Source: Branchipolynoe longqiensis (lineage: Eukaryota > Annelida > Polychaeta > Phyllodocida > Polynoidae). From it: a DNA stretch of 64,000 nt. Location of the stretch: NCBI GenBank assembly GCA_030323885.1, contig CM059198.1, forward strand, positions 16,468,462-16,532,461, given 5' to 3'. The notes below the pieces were generated by a model. That model made no database searches. It was given only the letters and a program-made list of their open reading frames with translations, and was not told the DNA's origin. The translations under genes and the position numbers were made by a program. Numbering within the stretch: the stretch's first letter is position 1; the number at the start of each line of letters is the position of its first letter. Positions 53,038-62,061 of the stretch are shown here, piece after piece.

Positions 53038-53096
53038 CATCACTGCTAGCATATCCATTTCGGAACTCTCATCTTGCGTATTTGTATTTCCAGGAG
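53038..53096 (-). pseudogene. decayed copy of the 57-nt exon
   Basis: Similar to the other units (CTCCTGGAAATACAAATACG ... GTGATG) but 59 nt long, with acceptor AG changed to TG and donor GT changed to GC. It would not be spliced normally. Confidence 0.42.
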
Positions 53097-53421
53097 CAAT
53101 TTTTGTAAATGGCAAAATAAAATGTAGGCCTATCACCCATAGACATATGTGATGGAGCGTCATGATAGAGGCAATGAATCAATGGAGAAGCCAGATAGAT
53201 GTGGTAGGCCTACCCTAGAACCGGTTCTATGACAAAAGCTCATAAGACAAAAGCTCACAAGACAAAATAGGTAAACTTGCATAAGCTGATGTTCTTGACT
53301 TTTTGGTGTGCAGACCGAAATGCTGGATGTTTTATTTGAATAGGGTTTAATTACCAATTCTTGAACGTACCAGCTTTGCATTGAACTGCAATAAATGTTT
53401 AATTACTGCACCACTATGTAA

Positions 53422-53972
53422 AGCCGTGTTTACACGGGCAATTGTGAAGCGAATTAGACAAAGCGATTCATATGAAGCGAAGTAGCGGCGCGTTTACACG
53501 AAGCGAGTTTGAAAGTGTTTCGGCGCCGGGAACCAGCAGCCTTAGTTCTGCCTGTAGCCGGCGAGCACTGCTATTTGTTTACTTTACATTCGGCGATTCG
53601 ACGCCGATGCAGCTGCTACATTAATATCGCTTGTAATTTAGGGTTAATTTAATTATTTGAGTATGTAATTCTGTTAAATATGATCGCATTCAATAGATTT
53701 CGGCCTAATCGGTCCCTCACACTGCTGGGCACCAGCGAGTAGTTACTGCTCCCCCTGTAGCCGGCAAGCACTACTACTTTACACTATCGCCGCCCGGGAA
53801 CAAGCTGTATCGCTTCATATAAACCACCTGGCAAGGTGGCTTACATAAAGTGAATCATATGAAGCGAATCAGCCCTAATCTGCCCCAGAGTCCTGTTTAT
53901 ACGGCGAATGTGAGGCGAACTAGGCAAGGCGATTTATATGAAGCGATTTAACTCTCCCGTGTAAACATGGCT
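53422..53972. mobile_element. MITE with GTGTTTACACGG termini
   Basis: The left end AGCCGTGTTTACACGGG (53422) and right end, read on the - strand, AGCCATGTTTACACGGG (53972) form inverted termini. Subterminal AAGCGA and TCGCTT hexamers repeat many times (GAAGCGAATT, GCGATTCATATGAAGCGA). No ORF. The interior has two related blocks (CCGGCGAGCACTGCTA and CCGGCAAGCACTACTA). The superfamily is uncertain. Confidence 0.78.
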
Positions 53973-54580
53973 CTAGTTGTATATGTATGATTAAATCTAG
54001 GTAAGTGCTTTGTTTTAGAATATTCAAGTTGCATAGTCCGATGCTTTTGAACGTCTGCCATTTTCTTAGATAAATACATTATGCCAATCACTATAGTTTA
54101 CATTAGTTTAGTTTGGTTTAACTTTTATTTTAAATTGCCACCTTTGGACATGTTTTATGTCAAAAGATGTCAAATTAATTTTGGCAAGCATGTCAAACCT
54201 CTGGCACCCAAGACTTCAATAGTAACAAGTATTGTTAAATTTACTTATTATGACCTTCTATGCAGCAAAGCATGCTTAATAACTGTGCCAGTATCTAAGA
54301 TCAATATCTAGATAAGGGGTTTTTGTTTTCAAAATTTGATGTGTTCATCGGTCTATCCAACTTTAATGTTTTCAACGGATTATGCAACTTCAAGAATCTT
54401 ACTAGATAAGAACACATAACACAATATGGACATTCACACAGGTTTAACATTGTGGGACCTATTCATGCAACACCAAGTGTCATGTCTCACAACACCAATT
54501 CTGTAAGATTATTGGGTATTGTTGTATGTTGCCAAATGCACAACTATCCCTGCTAGAAAGTAATAGAATTACCCAATTAC
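53973..54580 (-). other. intron-like DNA of the repeated-exon gene
   Basis: 54010-54300 matches blocks at 41600-41800 and 42500-42560. 54366-54575 matches 52345-52560. No exon. Confidence 0.45.
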
Positions 54581-54637
54581 CATCAGTGCTGGCATCCATT
54601 TTGGTACTGGCTTCCTGGGCAGTTGTATTTTGTATAG
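54581..54637 (-). CDS. candidate 57-nt exon (repeat unit 3, most upstream)
   Basis: The acceptor is ...TTCACAATTCCAG and the donor GTAATTGGG. The phase-1 reading is IQNTTAQEASTKMDASTD. It has the same length and phase as 43858-43914 and 43381-43437 and close DNA similarity to the former. No exon further upstream was found before the SINE at 55.5 kb. Confidence 0.58.
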
Positions 54638-55004
54638 CTGGAATTGTGAAATTGTAAATTTTGAAATTAAATATATATCGTCTATGCATGCTTTTTATGG
54701 TACAACATTAATCATTTAGTGGTGTTGAATCAAAATAGAAACCATTTCTATGGTTTGATACCTAAAAGCATGTTGGATGATATTTATTGTAGGTACGTAT
54801 ATATAAATAGTATGATCGATATGGCATCAGAGGACCTTTGAGTTCTTACTGAGGAGAAACTGTATTCATTAAATTAAATTAGGTTGTAATGGGCCGTCTA
54901 AAGTTGTCACCATTTTCACGGTCGTAAAAAGCTTACAAAATGTTGATAGTTTTTGGAAACTTAAACACAAATATTTATTTAGGGCCTACATAAGTCATGT
55001 TCCT
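54638..55004. other. no recognised content
   Basis: AT-rich non-coding DNA. Confidence 0.4.
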
Positions 55005-55315
55005 TCGGCAATGTGGGTAATTCGGGACCGAGATGGGACAGATAGTGCTTCTCCCTTTTGGTTCCTGGACCCTAATGCTACCCGACACCCCGCCAACCCC
55101 CTTTTAATCATAGGTGGCCAGAACTGCACTAACTCCAGGTGGCGACACCAGCCCGCGCACTGGCAGCAGCCACTTGTATCCAGTGACCGATATCTGACGT
55201 CACTTCCACCCACCGCCACTGCACCAACGGCACTTACCCACCAGACACCAGACCAACACCACCAACCGCCTTTTCTCACTGCCCCACCTTACCCTACTTA
55301 TAAGACAATTTGACT
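55005..55315 (-). repeat. GC-rich dispersed repeat, copy 2 (inverted partner 36165-36445)
   Basis: On the - strand: TTGGTCTGGTGTCTGGTGGG, GAAGTGACGTCAGA, GGTCACTGGATACAAGTGG, CTGGAGTTAGTGCA, ATTAAAAGGGGG, GAATTACCCACATTGCC. Diverged but collinear with copy 1. A short + strand ORF across it is a by-product. Confidence 0.65.
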
Positions 55316-55514
55316 CGAAAGAGTTGAGTGCCGGGTCATGCAGAGAATCAAACCTACTACCTGACAATGAAAGTTGACCTGATGCTTTTTGAACTTAGAC
55401 CAAATAAATTTCCCATTCTTTGTAGTTTTGTCTTGTGTCTTGAATTAGACCACCACATTCAGTCATTCAGACATTTGTTGTTTGTTTGTACAGTAGTTGA
55501 TTAAGCAGGGGAAT

Positions 55515-55725
55515 TTTCAATCGTGGACAATTGGCCTTCTTCATTCCACTGCTCCTTGCCCTATAGGCCTACTATCAATGCCGAATACACGACTAGGTAG
55601 CAATATGCATCAATTTTTAAGTTATTGGTTTGACTTGACCAGGCTTTGAACTTTGGATTGCATGACCTACCAAAACGGCAGGTGCGCACTCAACTCATTT
55701 AGCCACCCTTTTGGGTCTGTACAGA
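55515..55725 (-). repeat. SINE copy (- strand)
   Basis: Matches 32335-32545: GGACAATTGGCCTTCTTCAT, TTCCACTGCTCCTTGCCCTA, AGCAATATGCATCAATTTTT, GGTTTGACTTGACCAGGCTT, then CGCACTCAACTCATTTAGCC, all on the + strand, so the SINE itself reads leftward. Confidence 0.65.
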
Positions 55726-57138
55726 AATGTTGATGGTTATTACTTTGGGGGTAAGGAGGAGAGGTCTTGAAAAGTAGTAGGCCTACTCTTTGTATTTCCT
55801 TGGAAATGTTGACAACTATGGAGGGCCCCTAACTCTCAACACTTTTCATCAATTAAAATCGTAAATAAGTACAGCATTGCACGTTCAATTTGCAGTTCGC
55901 ATTCAGGAATATGTGACACTCTAATATGCCAGGTAGCCTACAGGTGCAATTCATTTACTAAGTACTGTTATAAATTATATTGTTAATTTGTTAGTGCTAT
56001 AATCGAAGGTGTCTGACATTTCTTTGTGCATGTCTCAAGTAACTTAGAAGAGTTTCTTCCTAAAATATCCAGATTTAGTTATTTATACTTCAACCTAAAA
56101 TAAGGTAGCCTATAATGAAGAACCTAATTTCTTTATCTAAAATAACTAGCAAATGTTCCAAACCATTGGCATATGCAGCTCTATTGAGATAAGAGCTATC
56201 AATCGGGCCACAATCAAAGGAAATAACAGTTGATGACCAAGAGCATTGGGCAATGGGCATTGTCACTCAGGCTTTTGACAAGCATCAAAATGGACATAAC
56301 ATATATTAGGGTGATAATGTGTTAATTATTTCCCACTAACTACTAGCATTTAAAGTTTAAGTTCCAAGTTTTAGCGTCAGTGTTTTTGAGGGTTCTTTTG
56401 TTTATATGTGACTGTGCTGAATGCCATGACAGCATATTACATGATCCGTTAGCTAGGCAGGTCATCTTGCATCAATCGGATTGGTTGGCTGAAAGTTGCA
56501 TTAGAAAACACAGTCTGTGCATCGCATTGAATTTCTTACACAATTGTGCACATTTAACGGTGTACAGATATAGAAATTTGTGCAGCAACATATGGGTCAT
56601 TTAGTGTGTTGAACCCCTCCACCCACATTCCTATGGCGGTCTACGCTGGTTCACCTTTTGGTTCAGCCCAAACTAAATAATAATAATGACCGATACGCCC
56701 TCTGCCAGTTACTGCCAGAAACACCCTAACCGCCATCGCCAGTGCTCCACACTTGTCTGCAGCACCCGATCCAGACGCATGGCGTGTGTGAGCTGTCCAG
56801 TCAAATGTACCACTCACTCTCCTCCCAAACTGATAGTGATATGAACCAGCAATAGAGTTGATTGTTCTAGATTCTGCTTTGAAATTACTGACATGAGCTT
56901 AACTCCATAATGAACATTTATGCTTTGAGAAAATAAAACTTCCACCGGGTTCCGCATTGCTGAATTATATCTATATAAAAACCAACCCAGATATTTATTT
57001 CCAATTTATTAGCAGCATAGAATACAAAAAATACAGGTGCCTTAAATAACTGCACCAATATTTGATGGTTTACTTTCATGGTCCTTTGCCCAAAATTGTC
57101 GCAAGGAGGCCGTTGACCACCTTCAGCGCTTGTGACCG
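55726..57138. other. gene-free AT-rich stretch
   Basis: No ORF, repeat or motif that I can support, apart from one TAGGCCTA octamer at 55778. Confidence 0.45.
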
Positions 57139-57199
57139 GTCGGTGACCAGTCAGCCACCAGTCGGCCACCAGTCGGCCACCAGTCGGCGACCAGTCGGC
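57139..57199. repeat. 11-bp minisatellite
   Basis: About five units of CCAGTCGGCCA with variations (GGTGACCAGTCAGCCACCAG and on). Confidence 0.75.
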
Positions 57200-57244
57200 T
57201 TTGGCCACAAAGTGGTCGCAAACTGGTCGCCAGTGGTAGCAAGC

Positions 57245-57320
57245 CATGCAGGGTGTGGTGGCCTAACAGATAGGGCATGGGCCTCGCGTGCAGAAGGTCA
57301 GGAGTTTGGTTCCAAAGTCA
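57245..57320 (+). repeat. tRNA-derived SINE head
   Basis: TGGCCTAACAGATAGGGCAT resembles a pol III A box and GGAGTTTGGTTCCAAAGTC a degenerate B box about 45 bp later, with GGGCCTCGCGTGCAGAAGGT between. It looks like a tRNA-like SINE start; the rest of the SINE was not delimited. Confidence 0.5.
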
Positions 57321-57527
57321 TTGGATTGACTACCTAGTAAACTTTACTGTCCACACGGTTCACTGCTGATACCGTCGTCCACACAATTTCGGAACCTGAG
57401 CCTAAATAATATACTTTACTGTCGACAAAGCTAACTGTCTGTACGTCCGATGGCCAAAATTAACCCTGATTTTAAACATCATTCATAATTAGGCTAGGTT
57501 TATAATGACGATATTCGAAAAGAGGTA

Positions 57528-58073
57528 TTATGACTTGTTTTCCGATGGAGACTCGCCGTGAATATGGAACAATTTAGCAACTTCGGCGAGATCCCCTTGC
57601 TTCACGCCGTCACGGATGTTCATCTTGCCAAACACATTCCAAAGTATGATGCCGACTATGATGTCATCTCTAAGGTAGAAGACGATGCCTTTGCTGTAGT
57701 CTTCATTTAGACCAGGGGCCTTCATCGGGATTGCAGCCTTCTGGCCCTGCGAAAGCTCGCCAGTTGCTTCCGTCTGCTGACCGTCTCTCTCCGGTCGCCT
57801 CAACCACGGCCTTGGGCGTGTCCTCCGCCGTCGCCTTGGCGAACACCCGACCGTCGGCAGGCTCGAGTCGCAGATCCCGATCGCTTCGTACCCTACATCT
57901 GGGCCGAGGTCAGACCAGAACATGGACTGGTGCCAGTACGGCTTGTTGGCCCCGGCCATGTTCTCTCCGGCCAGCCGTCCGCTGACAACAGCATGGTCGT
58001 GGTGTTCCACTCGCCGCCGTCCCAACTTTATGTCATAGAAGCATGCCGCATCACCCGCCACCCAGATGTTGGA
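57528..58073 (-). pseudogene. AIFM1: AIF (apoptosis-inducing factor) C-terminal fragment
   Basis: Read on the - strand this is the C-terminal third of mitochondrial apoptosis-inducing factor, a flavin oxidoreductase. It opens at [18 protein letters not shown], the FAD-binding segment, continues with [40 protein letters not shown] and [13 protein letters not shown], and ends in the C-terminal domain ([35 protein letters not shown]) before a TAA at 57530-57528. It is one uninterrupted open frame, but between about 57849 and 57784 it reads Arg/Pro-rich nonsense while the neighbouring frame reads a plausible linker ([20 protein letters not shown]). This suggests two compensating one-base indels. 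N-terminal sequence is missing; similarity starts exactly at the edge of the 138-bp array. The lack of introns fits a retrocopy or a large last exon. A functional gene is unlikely from this fragment alone. Confidence 0.85.
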
Positions 58074-59700
58074 CAGGTGGCGCCACAAGCGCGCCAAATG
58101 CAAAATGGCTGCAAACTGAAATCGCCGCTGGGGCCAAACAACCGATAGCCACCACACATGATGGCACCACCTGTGATAACAACAATGAAAATGGCTTCCA
58201 AGAAGTTATGACAGGTGGCGCCACAAGCAGCCAAATGCAAAATGGCCGACAACTGAAATCGCCGCTGGGGCCAACCAACCGATAGCCACCGCACACGATG
58301 GCGCCAACAGTGATAACAACAACGAAAACAGCTTCCAAGAAGTTACGACAGGTGGCGCCACAGGCACCCCAAATAAAAAATGGCCGCCAACTGAAATCGC
58401 CACTGGGGCCAACCAACCGATAGCCACCACACATGATGGCGCCAACGGTGATCACAACAACGAAAACAGCTTCCAAGAAGTCGCGACAGGTGGCGCCACA
58501 AGCGCGCCAAATGCAAAATGGCCGCCAACTGAAATCGCCACTGGGTCCAACCAACCAATAGCCATCACACACGATGGCACCATCGGTGATAACAACAATG
58601 AAAACAGCTTCCAAGAAGTTACAACAGGTGGCGCTACAAGCACTCCAAATGCAAAATGGCCGCCAACTGAAATCGCCGCTGGGGCCAACCAACCGATAGC
58701 CACCGCACACGATGGTGCCAACGGTGATAACAACAAGGAAAACATCTTCCAAGAAGTTACGACAGGTGGCGCCACAGGCGCCCCAAATAAAAAATGGCCG
58801 CCAACTGAAATCGGTGCTGGGGCCAACCAACCGATAGCCATCGCACACAATGGCGCCAACGGTGATCACAACAACGAAAACAGCTTCCAAGAAGTTACGA
58901 CATGCGGCGCCACAAGCGCGCCAAATGCAAAATGGCCGCCAACTGAAATCGCCGCTGGGGCCAACCAACCGATAGCCACCACACGCGATGGCGCCACCAG
59001 TGATAACAGCAATGAAAACAGCTTCCAAGAAGTTATGACAGGTGACGCCACAAGCGCGCCAAATGCAAAATGGCCGCCAACTGAAATCACCGCTGGGGCC
59101 AACCAACCGATAGCCACCGCAGACGATGGCGCCAACGGTGATAACAACAACGAAAAAAAGCTTCCAAGAAGTTATGACAGGTGGCGCCACAGGCACCCCA
59201 AATAAAAATGGCCGCCAACTGAAATCGCCACTGGGGCCAACAACCGATAGCCATCACACACGATGGCGCCATCGGTGATAACAACAATGAAAACAGCTTC
59301 CAAGAAGTTATGACAGGTGGCGCCACAGGCGCACCAAATGCAAAATGGCCGCCAACTGAAATCGCCGCTGGGGCCAACAACTGATAGCCATCACACACGA
59401 TGGCGCCATCGGTGATAACAACAATGAAAACAGCTTCCAAAAAGTTATGACAGGTGGTGCCACAAGCGCACCAAATGCAAAATGGCCGCCAACTGAAATC
59501 GCCGCTGGGGCCAACCAACCGATAGCCACCACACACGATGGCGCCACCGGTGATAACAACAATGAAAACAGCTTCCAAGAAGTTACGACAGGTGGCGCCA
59601 CAAGCGCGCCAAATGCAAAATGGCCGCCAACTGAAATCGCCACTGGGGCCAAGCAGCCGACAGCCATCCCACACGATGGCGCCACTGGTGATAACAACAA
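58074..59700. repeat. 138-bp tandem array, about 12 units
   Basis: Successive units, measured at GCTTCCAAGAAGTT, start near 58194, 58331, 58469, 58607, 58745, 58883, 59021, 59160, 59297, 59433 and 59571, giving periods of 136-139 bp, mostly 138. Each contains GACAGGTGGCGCCACAAGCG, CCAAATGCAAAATGGCCGCC, AACTGAAATCGCCGCTGGGG, CCAACCAACCGATAGCCA and GATGGCGCCA. Since 138 is divisible by three and the unit lacks stops in several frames, long ORFs run through it on both strands (381 codons at 59196-58051 on the -). Confidence 0.95.
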
Positions 59701-60289
59701 TGAGCAAACACTAAACGACACAGGGGATGACGTCTACATCCCAACCATAAACTCCTGCCCACCCGTAACCCCGATGGACTATAGCCCCATCCCAAACGAG
59801 ATATACCCACATCCATGCATCCATCAATGGGAAAAGCACCGCGAATACCTTGCCATATATCTGAAACCCTATTCACTCAAGGTCTCCAGGCTACCCTGTG
59901 AATATCGTATTCCCTCTATTCCCAGGATACCCCGACAGAACACACAAAAAACCCCTGGAGGTATACCTTGCAGGCCTGGTGTGCGGGACATGGAAGAAGA
60001 AGGCAGTACATGCAAAGAAGTACATCCAGTTTGCACCCGCCATGGCATCGACCCGCTCGCCCCCACGCAGTATGACCTAATGGCACCCATGCTGTATCTA
60101 AAAGAAACCATCGCATCTCCGGCCACCCGCCGACTCCACACTAGGGGTGGTGCACAGGCCTGTGCAGTGGCTGGCAGTACAATCTCCGAGATCATGCAGC
60201 TCGGAGCATGGACATCGGCCACAGTCCATCACTATGTACCCAGAGCGACAATCCTGGACAGCGCCCGGCCCCTTCCTGTAATTGGTTGA
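59701..60289 (+). pseudogene. fossil tyrosine recombinase with internal deletion
   Basis: The N-terminal SAM-like part (THKKPLEVYLAGLVCGTWKK, then KKYIQFAPAMAST) is in one frame at about 59930-60065 and aligns with VYFAAGLAEGTWRNKRVQF of YR element 1. It then shifts to another frame with LAPTQYDLMAPMLYLKE, like APTQYDIISSISDL of YR element 5. It jumps directly to the C-terminal box RRLHTRGGAQACAVAGS and LGAWTSATVHHYVP with the Tyr. The stretch with the box I Arg is missing, so it cannot be active. The last frame (stop at 60287-60289) is continuous with the 138-bp array on the left. It belongs to the lineage of YR element 5. Confidence 0.78.
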
Positions 60290-60475
60290 GGGGTCGGGTC
60301 CCGCCCTCTTGTGAACTATGAATAAAGACACTAACATTGGACCTGACCGCATGTAGACATGTACATAGTAATTGCATTCTAACCTGTTTCTGAATTAAAA
60401 GATAATTAACCACTATTCACCTCATGACTCCGCCTTCGTAAATTATTAAGACATTCTTTAAAAAGAAAAGTATTC
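60290..60475. other. downstream flank of the fossil recombinase
   Basis: Contains AATAAAG at about 60321. No repeat partner seen for the B-block expected after a YR gene. Confidence 0.4.
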
Positions 60476-60550
60476 CAGTTCCAAGATTCAAACCAGTTAC
60501 CCTCTGATCTTGAGACCAACACTCTGCCATCTGAGCTATAGAGGAACTGC
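60476..60550 (-). pseudogene. tRNA-like pseudogene or SINE head
   Basis: On the - strand TTCCTCTATAGCTCAGATGG contains a canonical A box (TAGCTCAGATGG) and CTGGTTTGAATCTTGGAA a near-canonical B box. The acceptor ends TTCC/GGAA can pair. The anticodon stem pairs poorly and several T-arm pairs are lost, so it is not a functional tRNA. Confidence 0.6.
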
Positions 60551-61039
60551 TAAATCCAGAGTGGTCCAGTTGGTGGCAGAATACTGGGAGGTCCTGACAG
60601 GATGTGAATAATGAGCAAACAATATGGATAGAAATAATCTGAAAAAAATAAAAAGTAAAGATAATAAATAAATCAATTTAAATATGAATAAAATAAAATT
60701 TAAATAAATATCACCACATCATCATTGACCAGCATGGTGTGGCTAGAGTTGGGCTGGTGGGGATGTGGATTGCAGACCAGTTTTGCTGTGTGGTTATTGT
60801 CTTACTTTGTGTGTGTGGGTGGGGGGGAGGTGTCAGGTGGGGCAACCATGCATGACTACCACTAACCTGGTATATATGGCTGGCAGGTTTACACCAACAC
60901 AAAGAAACTAGGGTGGGGATGTATCTGTAAACTGTTCAACTGAAAAACTTAGTGGGGATGTGGGTCATGGTCATTGAGCCATGACTGCTGCCAAACATTG
61001 TTTTTAAGTTTGAGGATAGGGGTACTACCAGTACCAGTA
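60551..61039. other. no recognised content
   Basis: AT-rich, with short (AAATA)n-like sequence at 60640-60710 and a GTGTGTGTGGG tract near 60813. Confidence 0.4.
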
Positions 61040-61430
61040 TATCCATACATATATGCATATATATGCGCATATAGAGTTCCATATACACACATATATACAC
61101 GTATATATACATGCTTATATATGTGTCTATATACATATATACATGTATATATGTGTATATATGCGCATATCTACACATATATACACATATCTACACATAT
61201 ATATGCATATATGCATATATATGTAAATATGCATATATATATGCATATATATGTGTATATATACATATCTACACGTATATATGGGTATATATGCATATAT
61301 ATGCACATATATCTGCATATATGCATGTATATCACTATATGTTTAGAAGTATACCTATATATGCATATATATCTGTGTATATGTATATATATATGTATAT
61401 GTATGTCTGTATATGCACACACATATACTG
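61040..61430. repeat. (ATATATGCATAT)n-type microsatellite
   Basis: About 390 bp of alternating purine/pyrimidine sequence built from ATATATRCATATAT, CACATATATAC and GTATATATG. It is open in several frames as Tyr/Ile/His-rich artefact ORFs. Confidence 0.92.
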
Positions 61431-61434
61431 TGTG

Positions 61435-61985
61435 GTGGATATACCACACAAAGAGAAATCCCACTTTGCACCCACACCCACGCCCACATCCACATCCATA
61501 CCCCCACCCACACACCCACACCCACACCCACACCCAGCTCCAGTGGCCATCCTTGTGTAGACTGCTAAAACAACAACCCATCTGCCTGTGTACATTAGAG
61601 TAATGGCTTATATGATGCTATACATCATGATTGTTCATATTGTTGGTTATTTCTCCTTAACTATGTCCAGGATTTTGATTCTAAGAAAAATACTTGTTTA
61701 AATAGACCATGGTGTTTCATCTGTAAAAAAGACTGATTCCAGAATACAAACATCACAATGTTTTAGGCAAAATAAGATTATCTCTTCATTTTAATGTAGT
61801 TTTAATTGAATATTATGAACATACTATACACAGGAGCATTTTCTTCATAGAGACGTTGGAGAGCTACTTATAGCTATTTTAATGATGTATTTAGTTAGGT
61901 TCCATCCTCAATATTAAAGTAGTGGCAGACTGTGAGAGTTCACCCCTATTTGTTTCTATATGTAAACTGTCTTGGTTTTTCAAAA
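61435..61985 (+). repeat. segmental duplication copy 2 (partner 34195-34935)
   Basis: See the partner for shared blocks. Here a (CCCACA)n tract (61462-61545) is expanded near the start and there is no LINE tail. Confidence 0.68.
61462..61545. repeat. (CACCCA)n microsatellite
   Basis: CACCCACACCCACGCCCACATCC-like units over about 80 bp. Confidence 0.88.
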
Positions 61986-62021
61986 CGTCTTGCTCTTTCA
62001 AGACGTTTTGAAATCCAAGTC
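61971..62021. repeat. imperfect palindrome around CAAAACGTCTTG
   Basis: CTTGG.TTTTTCAAAACGTCTTG, then CTCTTT, then CAAGACGTTTTGAAATCCAAG. The inner 15 bp pair perfectly. It is followed by TCCAAGTCG...CGACTTGGA (62013-62061), another inverted pair. Confidence 0.7.
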
Positions 62022-62061
62022 GTGGCCCCCCGTACCTGACTACTGGATGTATTCGACTTGG

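Noticed and set aside
58051..59196. 381-aa - strand ORF with 46-aa repeats
   Set aside because: Several frames on both strands are open through the 138-bp array, so openness alone is not evidence of coding.
60476..60550. Functional tRNA gene
   Set aside because: A and B boxes are good but the anticodon and T arms pair poorly.
60974..61603. Tyr/Ile/His-rich ORF of 209 aa and neighbours
   Set aside because: Artefact of the ATATATGCATAT microsatellite.
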